Source: [Flexibacter] sp. ATCC 35208 (GTDB lineage Bacteria > Bacteroidota > Bacteroidia > Chitinophagales > Chitinophagaceae). From it: a DNA stretch of 64,000 nucleotides. The stretch spans positions 1 to 64,000 of the forward strand of contig NZ_MTKN01000001.1 of assembly GCF_001975825.1 (NCBI RefSeq), in the 5' to 3' direction. This document shows positions 53,190 to 63,440 of the stretch, one piece after another. The notes beneath the pieces are model-generated. The model ran no database searches. It was given only the letters and a program-made list of their open reading frames with translations, and was not told where the DNA came from. The stretch's first letter is position 1. Each line of letters starts with the position of its first letter. The position numbers were made by a program, and so were the translations under genes.

Positions 53190-53219
53190 AACGGGTACCT
53201 GTGTGAGCAGGTGCCCGTT
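53190..53219 (+). terminator. terminator after DUF3127 gene
   Basis: AACGGGTACCTG / CAGGTGCCCGTT, a 12-bp stem with one wobble and a TGTGAG loop, followed by ACTTTT. Confidence 0.8.
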
Positions 53220-53295
53220 ACTTTTCAGTGAAAAAATATCCCGGATTTCAGGGAGTAATAAAAAAGTTTTAGGATAATTACCTAACCTGACGATC

Positions 53296-54858
53296 ATGAT
53301 TGAACAAGTATCTTTAAAGTTATTGCCGTCTCAGGCTGATAACGAAACTGCTATCACCAAAGCAGCCGCTGCCGCACTCAGTGTTTCCCCAACAGCTATC
53401 ACAGGTTTTCATGTACTGAAACGCTCTATAGACGCCCGTTCTAAACAGGTGTACTTCATGCTTACACTCAAGGTATTTGTGAATGAACCATTTCATGAAC
53501 GTGAGAAATTTATACCAATATATGCTACATTAGCACCAGACGCGCCTGTTGCTATCGTGATCGGTGCAGGGCCTGCCGGACTCTTTGCCGCACTACACCT
53601 GATTGAAGCAGGTATTAAACCCGTTGTACTGGAAAGAGGTAAAGATGTCAGGTCAAGAAGGCGTGACCTTGCAGCATTGAATAAGACAGGTGTAGTGAAC
53701 CCTGATTCCAACTACTGCTTTGGCGAAGGTGGCGCTGGTACTTACTCTGACGGTAAACTCTATACACGTTCCAATAAGAGAGGTGATATCAATCGTATAC
53801 TGAGCATCTTTGTTTATTTCGGTGCGACAGAAAAAATATTATACGAAGCACACCCACACATAGGTACTAACAAATTACCACATATAATTGTTGCCATGCG
53901 GGAGCAAATTATCAATAGTGGTGGGGAAGTGCACTTTGATCAGAAAGTGACTGATTTTATTATTAAAGATAATCATATCAGGGGCGTGAAAACCGCTGCC
54001 AGTGTTACTTTCGATGCATCACAGGTGATACTGGCCACAGGTCATTCTGCCCGCGACATTTTCCGCTTATTACATGATAAAAAAATTCTCATCAGTGCCA
54101 AGCCATTTGCACTCGGTGTGCGTGTAGAACATCCGCAGGAACTCATTGATAGTGCACAGTATCATTGTGCTGTGAGAGGAGAGCATCTGCCACCAGCCAG
54201 CTATAGCCTGGTAGAGCAGGTAGATGGCCGTGGTGTGTTTTCATTCTGTATGTGCCCCGGTGGCATCATTGCACCTGCAGCTACTGATCCTGGGGAACTG
54301 GTGGTGAATGGCTGGTCTCCATCAAAGAGAGATAATCCGTTTGCAAATTCAGGAATGGTAGTGACAGTAGATGAAAGTGATTTCGAAATCTTTGCCGACA
54401 AAGGTCCGCTGGCAGCCATGTATTTTCAGCAGATGGTGGAACAACATGCTTTTCAGGCTGGCGGTGGACAGTTTGTGGCGCCGGCGCAACGGATGACGGA
54501 TTTTATCTACAATAAAGTGTCTACAACTTTACCAGATTGTTCTTATGTACCAGGTGTGAAAAGTACTAACCTGAAGGAAGTGTTACCCTCCAGTGTACAT
54601 ACAAGATTGTCGCAGGCTTTCACAGCCTTTGGCAAAAAGATGAAAGGATATTATACCAACGATGCGATACTGGTGGCGACTGAATCACGTACATCTTCGC
54701 CTGTGCGTATACCCAGAAATGATGAAGATCTGATGCACCCACAAATCAAAGGATTGTATCCATGTGGTGAAGGTGCGGGTTATGCGGGAGGTATTGTCTC
54801 TGCTGCGATGGACGGAGAACGTGTGGCAGCCCGCATTATTGGATTTTATCACGGATAG
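53296..54858 (+). CDS. FAD-dependent oxidoreductase
   Basis: 520 residues. A Rossmann FAD-binding site lies at about 93-115 (AIVIGAGPAGLFAALHLIEA). The family signature NYCFGEGGAGTYSDGKLYTR is at about 140-160, and a second FAD contact GLYPCGEGAGYAGGI is near the end. The N-terminal 85 residues form a small ferredoxin-like domain. This matches the widespread 'FAD-dependent dehydrogenase' family whose substrate is not established. It is cytosolic and monocistronic, between the DUF3127 gene and a two-component pair. Confidence 0.92.
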   Translation: MIEQVSLKLLPSQADNETAITKAAAAALSVSPTAITGFHVLKRSIDARSKQVYFMLTLKVFVNEPFHEREKFIPIYATLAPDAPVAIVIGAGPAGLFAALHLIEAGIKPVVLERGKDVRSRRRDLAALNKTGVVNPDSNYCFGEGGAGTYSDGKLYTRSNKRGDINRILSIFVYFGATEKILYEAHPHIGTNKLPHIIVAMREQIINSGGEVHFDQKVTDFIIKDNHIRGVKTAASVTFDASQVILATGHSARDIFRLLHDKKILISAKPFALGVRVEHPQELIDSAQYHCAVRGEHLPPASYSLVEQVDGRGVFSFCMCPGGIIAPAATDPGELVVNGWSPSKRDNPFANSGMVVTVDESDFEIFADKGPLAAMYFQQMVEQHAFQAGGGQFVAPAQRMTDFIYNKVSTTLPDCSYVPGVKSTNLKEVLPSSVHTRLSQAFTAFGKKMKGYYTNDAILVATESRTSSPVRIPRNDEDLMHPQIKGLYPCGEGAGYAGGIVSAAMDGERVAARIIGFYHG

Positions 54859-54925
54859 TGGTATTTTGATCACATATATTTATTTAGTGCTGAGGGGATA
54901 ACTATCATTGCTGAAAGTTTTTTCC

Positions 54926-56452
54926 ATGAATAAAATCAGAAGAACTGAATTCGGGATTGCTACGGGCATTTTCCTGCTTATTCTATTTTCCCTGCTATAC
55001 AAGAGTGTAGTATATAATGTATTTGACCTACAGCGTGACTATGGTTGGAAGTTCGCGCGCTATCACCAGGTGTTTGATTACTATAAACATTACCTGTTCC
55101 CTTTATTAGCACATATTGCTATTGTATACTTTTCTTTTGTGTTTGTGCATGGTGTACTCGTGCCGCGATTTTATGAGAAACAGCGATATACATTGGGGGC
55201 ATTGTTATCATTTCCGGTGTTGATGTCGTTGTTTTTTATCATTTGGGTGTCTGATACATGGTTGTATGGATACTTGTTTGGGGTATACAAAACTGTACGC
55301 GGTGTACATACACATTGTGCAAAGGCCGCTTTTCTCCTGACGTTTTTTTATGTTGTAGTATACCTGATTTATTATGCGGGAAGGTATTTGTTTTTAACTT
55401 ATGCCTATGAACGTGTGGTGAATAAGTCCTGGTTTCGTCAGTCATTGGTTGATGGGGCTGTGATGGCAGGGATCATTATGTTCTGGTTGATGGTGGCCAG
55501 GAATGATGATAGTGGGTTTGTATTGATGATATTTAGCGTGGGTATTTTTTGTGCGTTCATGTACTTTGTGGCGATGCACCGGTTGTATCCCCGTTATCTT
55601 GTGCATCGGAATAAAAAGGTGTTAGTACAGGAAATGATCGGGTTCTGGGCGCTGTCATTCATATGGATGTTGTTGACAGCGGTGCAGGGGAGTTTTAATA
55701 GTGGGGCGTATTATGCTGCGGGTCTTGTGATCACAACACTTGTGACGGCGATTGCGATTTTGCCTGTGGCGTGGTGGATCTTTACGGCGAGGAATGCAAG
55801 AGCTTCGACATTGCAGGGGTTGCGACAGGCATTGACGCATACAGAAGCGGGGTTAGATTTTTTACGTTGGCAGATTAATCCGCATTTCCTATTTAATGCA
55901 CTCAATACTTTATATGGTACAGCATTGCAGGAGCAGGCAACGGCAACGGGGCAGGGTATTCAGCAATTAGGAGATATGATGCGGTTTATGTTGCATGATA
56001 ATACGCTGGAAAGTATTCCATTGGAGAAAGAGATTGCTTACTTACAGAACTATATTGCTTTGCAACGGTTACGTACGCAGGGTACACCAGATATTATTAT
56101 TGATGTGAATATAGATGAGGCGTTATGTGAGCATAACATTGCACCTATGTTGCTGATCCCGTTTGTGGAGAATGCGTTTAAGTATGGGATTAGTCAGCGG
56201 AATAAGTCAAGGATCAATTTGTCTTTGTCTTGTACGAATGATAAGATCTATTTTGATGTGTACAATAGTATTCATGTAAATAAGAGTGTGGAGATTGAGA
56301 ATGAGAGTATGGGCATAGGGATTAATAATGTTCGGCAGCGGTTGAACCTGCTGTATCCGGGAAAGCATGATTTGAATATACGTGAGACGGGGACAGAGTT
56401 TTTTGTACACCTGACATTGGTGGTGGATCCTGCTAAAAATGATGTGATATGA
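54926..56452 (+). CDS. LytS/YehU-type sensor histidine kinase
   Basis: 508 residues from ATG 54926 (MNKIRRTEFGIATGIFLLIL); a TTG 18 bp upstream is less likely. Eight or so membrane helices occupy residues 1-290. The His_kinase region follows: LDFLRWQINPHFLFNALNTL (phosphoacceptor His in the NPHFLFN motif) and a HATPase with PMLLIPFVENAFKYG and GIGINNVRQRL. It phosphorylates the LytTR regulator whose ATG overlaps its stop (ATGA). Signal unknown. The 3' part is C-poor on the coding strand. Confidence 0.93.
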   Translation: MNKIRRTEFGIATGIFLLILFSLLYKSVVYNVFDLQRDYGWKFARYHQVFDYYKHYLFPLLAHIAIVYFSFVFVHGVLVPRFYEKQRYTLGALLSFPVLMSLFFIIWVSDTWLYGYLFGVYKTVRGVHTHCAKAAFLLTFFYVVVYLIYYAGRYLFLTYAYERVVNKSWFRQSLVDGAVMAGIIMFWLMVARNDDSGFVLMIFSVGIFCAFMYFVAMHRLYPRYLVHRNKKVLVQEMIGFWALSFIWMLLTAVQGSFNSGAYYAAGLVITTLVTAIAILPVAWWIFTARNARASTLQGLRQALTHTEAGLDFLRWQINPHFLFNALNTLYGTALQEQATATGQGIQQLGDMMRFMLHDNTLESIPLEKEIAYLQNYIALQRLRTQGTPDIIIDVNIDEALCEHNIAPMLLIPFVENAFKYGISQRNKSRINLSLSCTNDKIYFDVYNSIHVNKSVEIENESMGIGINNVRQRLNLLYPGKHDLNIRETGTEFFVHLTLVVDPAKNDVI

Positions 56453-57141
56453 GGCTGACAGCGATAGCGATTGATGATGAACAGGTAGCGCTGTCTGTGA
56501 TTCGTACGCATGCACAGCAGGTGGAGTTTTTGGATATGAAGGGGTATTTTACAGATCCGTTTGCAGCGTTGGCGTATCTTGAAAAGGAGCCGATGGACCT
56601 GATATTTTTGGATATAAAGATGCCGGATATTTCGGGGTTGGAATTGATGACTACGCTGCCGGGAGGACCGTTGGTGATATTTACGACGGCTTATAGTGAG
56701 CATGCGGTGCAGAGTTTTGAGTTGGATGCGGTGGATTATTTGTTGAAGCCGTTTTCGGAAGAAAGGTTTTTGAAGGCGTGTAATAAGGCGAAGGGGTTGT
56801 TGGAGATGATGGAGAAGAGTGCGAGGGCAGATGCACCGAATTATGTGATGGTGAAGAGTGGGTATGAGCAGTATAAGATATTGTTGAGGGATATATTGTA
56901 TTTGGAGAGTGCGGGGAATTATATTTCGTTTGTGACGAGAGAGAAGAAGGTGTTGTCAAGGTTGTCGATGCAGGAGGCGTTGGCGTTGTTGCCACAGGCG
57001 TTGTTTACGAGGGTGCATAGGAGTTTTATAGTGGCGAATGAAAAAGTGACAAGGGCGGATAGGAGTAGTTTGTATGTGGGGGAGATGGTAGTGCCGATTG
57101 GGGCAGCGTATGCGGAGGCGGTGGGGAGGATGTTGAAGTAG
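56449..57141 (+). CDS. LytTR-family response regulator
   Basis: 230 residues. The receiver domain covers 1-118, with Asp9/Asp10 and the phosphoacceptor Asp55 in LIFLDIKMPDISG, plus the conserved Lys in YLLKPFSEERF. A LytTR DNA-binding domain covers about 130-228 (ILLRDILYLESAGNYISFVT, LFTRVHRSFIVANEKV). It is coupled to the kinase by a 4-bp overlap and followed by a hairpin. The coding strand is extremely C-poor throughout. Confidence 0.95.
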   Translation: MRLTAIAIDDEQVALSVIRTHAQQVEFLDMKGYFTDPFAALAYLEKEPMDLIFLDIKMPDISGLELMTTLPGGPLVIFTTAYSEHAVQSFELDAVDYLLKPFSEERFLKACNKAKGLLEMMEKSARADAPNYVMVKSGYEQYKILLRDILYLESAGNYISFVTREKKVLSRLSMQEALALLPQALFTRVHRSFIVANEKVTRADRSSLYVGEMVVPIGAAYAEAVGRMLK

Positions 57142-57180
57142 TGGCCTGGGATTGCCGGTAATATAGGGGATGTTTTTGAT

Positions 57181-57218
57181 AAGAATATATAGCCCTTTCG
57201 GGAGAGCTATATATTCTT
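57181..57218 (+). terminator. terminator after the LytTR gene
   Basis: AAGAATATATAGC / GCTATATATTCTT, a 13-bp stem with an inner CCC-GGG pairing in the loop and a long T-run after it. It also lies 50 bp from the convergent GH5 gene end. Confidence 0.85.
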
Positions 57219-57267
57219 ATTTTTTTTAGGGAATTGGCCCTTTGGGTGCAGTCCTAATGATGTTTTG

Positions 57268-58734
57268 TTATAACTGGATAAATTTCCATTGCTGGTTATA
57301 ACTTGAACTACCAGACCATTGTTGCAGGGATGATCCGTTTGTAGTCTGACCACCGGTATCAAGGCATTTACCTGTAGTGAGGTTAACTACTTTATAATAA
57401 CCATCGCCGGTAGAAACAAATGTCCATCGCTGGCTGTTGTTAGAAAAGCTTAGCGCTTTTTGTTGAACGGCAGAGCCATCGCTGGTATTGCTACCTACAT
57501 CAAGACAATTTTTCCCGGTGGCGCAACTCAAAGTATAATAACCATCAGTATAACTCACATTCCATTGCTGATTGGCACTTGTTCCATCTTGCCATTGAGC
57601 TACACTGGCCCCATCTGTTGTACTTCCAAGATTATCAAGCATCAGGTTGCTTGCCCGGTTCTGCAGTTTAAATCTCCCGTCGGCGATTGGTCCCTGCCAT
57701 TTTGGTGTTGCAGTAAGGCCCCATGACCATCTGAACATATTGGCACAACCAGGATTCACTTCCACAAGATTATTGTTGGCCGAAAACCAGCGATAGGTGT
57801 CAATATCATTTACGCCTGACCAGGCAATAGTGCCTATCAGGTTATCTTTTGAATAGGCCAGGGATCCTGTCAGGAATGCCTGGTCTTCATAAACGCCTGT
57901 ATCCCACTGCCACCAGAAACTGATTTTACGAAAAGTTTCAACGCCTACTTCCGTAATTACAGTTCTGGAGGCGTATGTTCCCACTTTACCTGATACGATA
58001 TTATAGTAACTTGACCATACATTATAAGATCCATAGAACCACCAGTAACAATGGAGTCCAAGATATTGACTGGTTAGCCGGCTGTCATTACCTACAGAGA
58101 TCACTTCTCCTGCATATCCTGTTCCATCCAGGATACATTTCCAGGAAGCAGGATTCAGCTGATTTAAGAAATTTGCATAAAGGTTGCAAAGATTAGTGCT
58201 GGAATAATCTACAGGTTCATTGATCGGTTCATAAAGTACAGCAGCATTGTTTTTATAAACAGTATCCACTTGTTTCCACATGGTATACCATTGGGTAGTG
58301 TCAGGAACATGATGTACGCCGTCAGGCCAATAGCAGAGTATAACATTACAACCTTCTGTTACGATCGCATTAATAGCCGCCTGGTATACAGGCCAATAAG
58401 ATACATTACTGGCAGTTAGCGGAGTGATAGGCATTCGTATGGTTGTACCGCCGGCCTGTTTTAAAGAATCGGCTATTCGTTTTCCTACGGCCGCAGCATT
58501 TGCTGCCGTTATGGTAGCGGATAGTCCGCTTGGCGTAACAACCCTTGAGGGTGCTTCATTGCCATTAGGGTCAGCCCAGTTAATTCCCCGCAAACTATTT
58601 GTATTTGTCGGAGTGGTGGTAGCCAACGCTGTAAGGGAAGAAGCCGGGATCTTGTCCAGGGCCGTTTCCTTTTTTGAACAGGAAGTTAAGATAGTTAGTA
58701 AGCAGATGAACAGAATAATTGGGTTTCTTTTCAT
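57268..58734 (-). CDS. GH5-like lipoprotein glycosidase with ricin-type lectin domain
   Basis: 488 residues. Lipoprotein signal with LLTILTSC. GH5-type barrel at about 45-345: acid/base Glu in VLYEPINEPVDY and nucleophile Glu in RTVITEVGVETF. A C-terminal ricin/CBM13 beta-trefoil at about 350-488 carries three Q-x-W marks (QQWNV, QRWTF, QQWKF). It is an outer-membrane or surface endo-beta-glycanase, of cellulase or mannanase type; the exact linkage is not known. It lies 113 bp after the SusD gene of the same locus and probably feeds that importer. Confidence 0.88.
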   Translation of the reverse strand: MKRNPIILFICLLTILTSCSKKETALDKIPASSLTALATTTPTNTNSLRGINWADPNGNEAPSRVVTPSGLSATITAANAAAVGKRIADSLKQAGGTTIRMPITPLTASNVSYWPVYQAAINAIVTEGCNVILCYWPDGVHHVPDTTQWYTMWKQVDTVYKNNAAVLYEPINEPVDYSSTNLCNLYANFLNQLNPASWKCILDGTGYAGEVISVGNDSRLTSQYLGLHCYWWFYGSYNVWSSYYNIVSGKVGTYASRTVITEVGVETFRKISFWWQWDTGVYEDQAFLTGSLAYSKDNLIGTIAWSGVNDIDTYRWFSANNNLVEVNPGCANMFRWSWGLTATPKWQGPIADGRFKLQNRASNLMLDNLGSTTDGASVAQWQDGTSANQQWNVSYTDGYYTLSCATGKNCLDVGSNTSDGSAVQQKALSFSNNSQRWTFVSTGDGYYKVVNLTTGKCLDTGGQTTNGSSLQQWSGSSSYNQQWKFIQL

Positions 58735-58847
58735 AACGGAGATATTTGGGTTTGGTGATAAAATTCAGGCAAAACAAACTATTTCAGAAGTGATCCGGAC
58801 GCTGAATGTTCCGGATCACTTTGGAAATTAATGTAGTATCAGGGCAG

Positions 58848-60401
58848 TTAATAGCCAGGATTATTAGGAAGCAGGTTCTTATTGATATCTATATCAGCCT
58901 GGGGAATGGGCCACAACCATCCTTTTGACGCATCGAAAGTTCTTGTTTCCACTTTTATTTGTTTAAAGGTCCATGTAGCAGGGCTGGCAGGGTTTGACAA
59001 CAATGCTTTATCATAGCCATATACATCGTGTACAAGAGACGCATCCTGCCATCTGAGCATATCAGCATAGCGTGTTCCTTCGTTGTAAAACTCTACTCTT
59101 CTTTCGTGACGTACAATATTCCTGAGCTGAGACTGTGTCAATCCCACACCTTCAACGGACTCCACTGTAGGCATATTTACCCTGGCTCTTACTTTATCGA
59201 TCAGCGTATATATTTCCTGCTCTGTGCTTCCGGATTCGATCAGTGCTTCTGCCCGCATCAGGTAGATATCTGCATATCGCATCAGGATTGTGTTAAGAGA
59301 GCAGTTGTTGACATCTGCAATGCCCAGCGCAGCGTATTTGCGAGGTCGTGCGCCACAGGGAACCTGGTCCACAGATGGTATGAATGTAGATGACCCGAAT
59401 GATGAACCAGGCAGGACTACTGACGCCGCCAGCCGGGGATCACGGTTTTTAAAAGGATCCTGCTCATCATAGCCTGAATTTGCATTTGTAATTGGCAACC
59501 CGTTTGTCATGTAATATGAGTTGATCAGGTCTGCTGTAACATTTGCAGTAGGCCAGCTGCTGAGAGATAAAGCAGATGAGGGCCATGGTTGTGCCTGTGT
59601 AGTAGAGATGTACTGAATATCAAAAATAACTTCCACATTATTTTCATGGGCCTCGTCAAACAAGGTTTCATAGTTTGAAAATAAGCTGTATGCTCCCAGA
59701 TCGATCACATCCTGTGCCGCTTGTGCAGCTTCGGCCCATTTTTGGTTATACAGCAGGACTTTTGCCTTATAAGCAATCGCTGCCCCTTTTGTAGCACGTC
59801 CTACATCTGTTCCGGAGTAGGAAACAGGAAGGTCGGCGGCTGCATCATTAAGATCGGAAATGATCTGTGTAAGTACATCGCTTTTAGCAGTTCTTGATAC
59901 GTAAGCCTCTGACAATGCCAGCACTTTTGTGATAAGTGGCACATCCCCGAAATAGGTGATCAGGTCGGTATAAGCATATCCTCTAAGGAATTTAGCTTCG
60001 GCAGACATTTGTGTTTTAACTGTTTCACTTACGGTTGCATTGCTGATGTCCTGGAGAAATTCGTTTGCCCTGGAGATGATGGTAAAGTCCATCGTCCATT
60101 TAGCATAGGGGGCCCAGCTGGAAGTATTGGTGAGCCATTCGCCGATTTCCCTGGATCCCTGCCAGGAGTCCTGGCAGTAACCATTATCAGACATATAATC
60201 GAACTGGTAAAAATGGGAAGGTGTTGCATTAGGCTGAATGGCATTATAGATACCTATCAGTGCCTGTTTGCATTGCGATTCGTTTTGAAAGAACGTAGCG
60301 GGAGAAAGTCTGTCCTTTGGTGTTTTATCAAGAAGATCTTTCTTACAACCCAATATAGACAAAGCAAAGAAGAAAAGAGTTATTTTATATATGTTTTTCA
60401 T
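58848..60401 (-). CDS. susD-like: SusD/RagB-family lipoprotein
   Basis: 517 residues. Lipoprotein signal (FFALSILGCKK). SusD features: LSPATFFQNESQCKQALIGI, ISRANEFLQDISNATVSETV, AKFLRGYAYTDLITYFGDVP, LMRYADIYLMRAEALIESGS, VRHERRVEFYNEGTRYADML. It is the glycan-binding lid of the SusC importer whose gene ends 12 bp upstream. No repeat separates this pair, in contrast to the other SusC/SusD locus. Confidence 0.95.
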   Translation of the reverse strand: MKNIYKITLFFFALSILGCKKDLLDKTPKDRLSPATFFQNESQCKQALIGIYNAIQPNATPSHFYQFDYMSDNGYCQDSWQGSREIGEWLTNTSSWAPYAKWTMDFTIISRANEFLQDISNATVSETVKTQMSAEAKFLRGYAYTDLITYFGDVPLITKVLALSEAYVSRTAKSDVLTQIISDLNDAAADLPVSYSGTDVGRATKGAAIAYKAKVLLYNQKWAEAAQAAQDVIDLGAYSLFSNYETLFDEAHENNVEVIFDIQYISTTQAQPWPSSALSLSSWPTANVTADLINSYYMTNGLPITNANSGYDEQDPFKNRDPRLAASVVLPGSSFGSSTFIPSVDQVPCGARPRKYAALGIADVNNCSLNTILMRYADIYLMRAEALIESGSTEQEIYTLIDKVRARVNMPTVESVEGVGLTQSQLRNIVRHERRVEFYNEGTRYADMLRWQDASLVHDVYGYDKALLSNPASPATWTFKQIKVETRTFDASKGWLWPIPQADIDINKNLLPNNPGY

Positions 60402-60413
60402 GAACTGCCCTTT

Positions 60414-63400
60414 TTAAAAGTTAACACTTGCACCCATCGTCATAATACGGACCTGCGGGAAAGCCTGCGCCCTGGTTTGACCAACTGTTTGCTCGGGATC
60501 AAACCCTTTGAATTTTGTAATTGTAAAAGCGTTTTGCACATTTCCATAGACCCTGAGGGAACTGATACCTGCCCTGGAAAGGATTTTTGGGCTTATAGAG
60601 TAGCCCAGTTCAATATTTTTCAAGCGCAGGTATGAAGCGTTTTCCATGTAAAAAGAAGAATGGATATTATTACGTGCACCATCTAAGGTTAGCCGTGGCA
60701 AGGTATTGGATGGATGATCAGGTGTCCATCTTTTCAGCCACCAGTCGCCCATATTTGCAAATCCGCTGAATGGAGTAGCAATTTCATAATAGGTATATCC
60801 CTGTATGCCCTGAACACCCTGTAAAAACATACTCAGGTCAAATCCTTTATATTCCATATTAATATTGAATCCATAAGTAAGCTTAGGAAATTGATTTCCT
60901 ATAATGGTGCGGTCATTATTCATGTCAACTACCTTATCTCCATTGAGGTCCTTATACTTGATATCGCCTGGTTGCGCCGTGTAGTTGGAAACCTGTACTA
61001 CTCCTGGTTTTATTGTATAGTTGCGTTCAGCATAAGGGATTGACTGATCGCTGTTATTTTGCCAGGTAAAGTCTGATATCTGGTATATGCCGTCCATTTT
61101 GTAACCGTAGAATGAATTGATGGCTGCGCCGGTCTTAATGGCTTTGGGTGAAGTCAGCTGTTCCGCAACATCCATTCTTACAATCTTATTCACCATATGA
61201 GAGGCATTGATTGTTGCTCTTAACTTGAACCCGTTAGAAAAGGTAGTTCTATAGGTGATGGCAGCTTCGATCCCCTTGTTCTGCACCTCGCCCGCATTTG
61301 CATATGGTGCAGATTGAGCCATCGTTAGTGGTATAGACTGGGTCAGTAGTAAGTCCTTTGTTCGCTTGTCGAAATAATCGGCAGTGATTTCAAAGTTTTT
61401 CTTCAGGTACATATCAATACCAAAGTCGAGTTGTTGTGCTGTTTCCCAGGTAAGATCTTTATTGGTCATAGCAGTAACAGCTACACCTGAATACAATGCA
61501 CCGCCCAGGGAGTAGTTTTGCCCGGATGTCAGGATATCGCTTCCATTGTAATAATTACTGATGTTCTGGTTGCCCAGTCTGCCCCAGGAAGCACGGAGTT
61601 TAAGCATATCGATCCAGGTCAGGTTTTCCATAAAACGCTCTTTTGAGATTACCCATCCTGCGGAGAAAGAGGGGAATGTTCCCCACCGGTGTTCCTTTGC
61701 AAACCTGGAAGAGCCATCTCTTCTGATGTTAGCTTCAAACAGGTATTTCCCATCAAAGACATAATTCAGGCGGCCAAAATAGGAGCGCAGGCCAAGGTCG
61801 TAACTGCCCGCATTATTCGTTTGGGTAGAAGGGTCTCCAAGATTGAGCACACGTTGTGTATTATTAACAAATCCTGAACGGTAAGCGCTTTCCCAATCGT
61901 AGGTGAATTCTTCTTCAGAATAACCGCCCAATAAGTTAAACTCATGTTTACCGAGCACTTTGTTGTATTTTAACAAGGAGGTCAGCAAGGATTGAACATC
62001 AGTTTCGTCGGTAACATTTAGATTGGAGACCAGGTTAGTAGTGGTGCCGCTTTCATTATACAATGTAACATTTGCGTGAAACGCATTTGCTTTTGAAGTC
62101 ATTACATTATAACCATAAGTGATTTGGGCACTCAGGCCGTTTATTATCTTATATTCAGCTTCAACCTGGCCGTTGAAATTGTATCGTTTGGTCAGTGAAG
62201 TGCTACCTTCTTTAATTTCCCCATAGTAGTTTCGTTCTCCGTTAACAGATACCCATTGCCCGGCGGCATTTCGTAAAGGGTGAATTGGCGCAAGTGTTGC
62301 ATACCACTCTGCATTCCACAGGTCTGTTGGTTCATTTTTCACGCCCAGGTTTCCAGATAATTTTCCAGAAAACCGGAGTCTTTTATTCTTTAGGAAATAG
62401 GCATCAATATTTGATCTGAAGTCTGTTTTCTTGTAGCTGGTGCCTACAAGGATCCCGTCCTGATTCAGGCGACCCAGCATAAATGCATAGTTGACATTAT
62501 CGTTTCCTCCGGAAATGCTCAAGCGGTGATTTTGAATATTTGCGTTGCCATAGTACACTTTGAAATAATTGATATCCGGATACATCAGATCATTGTGTGC
62601 TGCATACTTTGCGATGATAGAGTCAGCATACATTACCGTTCCGCCGGAATTGACAGAAGCTTCATTATAAAGTGTGGTATAATCTACAGCGTTCAAAACA
62701 TGTGGCAGTCTGGTAGGGCTTTGAGAACCATAATATGCGGTATAATTTACCCGTAATTTACCAGCGGTGCCTTTTTTAGTTGTGATCAGGATGACACCGT
62801 TGGCGGCCCTGTTACCATAGATAGCGGCGGAAGCGGCATCCTTTAACACAGATATGGATTGTATGTCATTGGCATTGACATCATTTATATTACCCGGAAA
62901 GCCATCAATTAATACTAATGGTGTATTGTCACCGAATGTACCTACCCCACGAATATCCAGAACAGCGCCATCATCGCCGGGCTTCCCGGAGCTTTGCAAA
63001 GCATATACCCCTGCTACAGTACCCTGCAATGCCTGACCGGGATTGGTTAATGGCCGGCTCTCCATGTCTTCCATTTTAACAACGCCGACGGCGCCTGTCA
63101 GGTTTGCTTTTTTCTGTGTACCATAACCTACCACCACCACTTCGTTCACATTCTGGCTGGCAGACAACAGCGATACATTCATCATACCGTTGCCATTTGC
63201 CACTATCTCCCTTGTAAGAAAAGAGATATGATTGAATACCAGGGTATCACCAGTACCTGCCATAAGGGTAAACTGACCCTTACTATCAGTTACTGTTCCC
63301 TGGCTGGAGTGTTTAATCCTTACTGTTACCCCGGGTAATGGGTCCGTACCGGAAACCACCTTGCCCGTGATCTTCGATTGCTGGGCAAAAAGTGTCATGT

Positions 63401-63440
63401 ACGGAAATAGGAAAAGAAAGATGCTTAGAAATCTTTTCAT
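60414..63440 (-). CDS. susC-like: SusC/RagA TonB-dependent glycan importer
   Basis: 1008 residues. Signal peptide MKRFLSIFLFLFPYMTLFAQ; carboxypeptidase-like domain at about 22-100 (ITGKVVSGTDPLPGVTVRIK); plug with NEVVVVGYGTQKKANLTGAV and AANGVILITTKKGTAGKLRV; barrel to the end (VRIMTMGASVNF). It has no STN domain, so unlike the other SusC it is not tied to a sigma/FecR pair. The start is preceded by 480 gene-free bases. It is the first gene of a SusC-SusD-GH5 utilisation locus. Confidence 0.95.
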   Translation of the reverse strand: MKRFLSIFLFLFPYMTLFAQQSKITGKVVSGTDPLPGVTVRIKHSSQGTVTDSKGQFTLMAGTGDTLVFNHISFLTREIVANGNGMMNVSLLSASQNVNEVVVVGYGTQKKANLTGAVGVVKMEDMESRPLTNPGQALQGTVAGVYALQSSGKPGDDGAVLDIRGVGTFGDNTPLVLIDGFPGNINDVNANDIQSISVLKDAASAAIYGNRAANGVILITTKKGTAGKLRVNYTAYYGSQSPTRLPHVLNAVDYTTLYNEASVNSGGTVMYADSIIAKYAAHNDLMYPDINYFKVYYGNANIQNHRLSISGGNDNVNYAFMLGRLNQDGILVGTSYKKTDFRSNIDAYFLKNKRLRFSGKLSGNLGVKNEPTDLWNAEWYATLAPIHPLRNAAGQWVSVNGERNYYGEIKEGSTSLTKRYNFNGQVEAEYKIINGLSAQITYGYNVMTSKANAFHANVTLYNESGTTTNLVSNLNVTDETDVQSLLTSLLKYNKVLGKHEFNLLGGYSEEEFTYDWESAYRSGFVNNTQRVLNLGDPSTQTNNAGSYDLGLRSYFGRLNYVFDGKYLFEANIRRDGSSRFAKEHRWGTFPSFSAGWVISKERFMENLTWIDMLKLRASWGRLGNQNISNYYNGSDILTSGQNYSLGGALYSGVAVTAMTNKDLTWETAQQLDFGIDMYLKKNFEITADYFDKRTKDLLLTQSIPLTMAQSAPYANAGEVQNKGIEAAITYRTTFSNGFKLRATINASHMVNKIVRMDVAEQLTSPKAIKTGAAINSFYGYKMDGIYQISDFTWQNNSDQSIPYAERNYTIKPGVVQVSNYTAQPGDIKYKDLNGDKVVDMNNDRTIIGNQFPKLTYGFNINMEYKGFDLSMFLQGVQGIQGYTYYEIATPFSGFANMGDWWLKRWTPDHPSNTLPRLTLDGARNNIHSSFYMENASYLRLKNIELGYSISPKILSRAGISSLRVYGNVQNAFTITKFKGFDPEQTVGQTRAQAFPQVRIMTMGASVNF

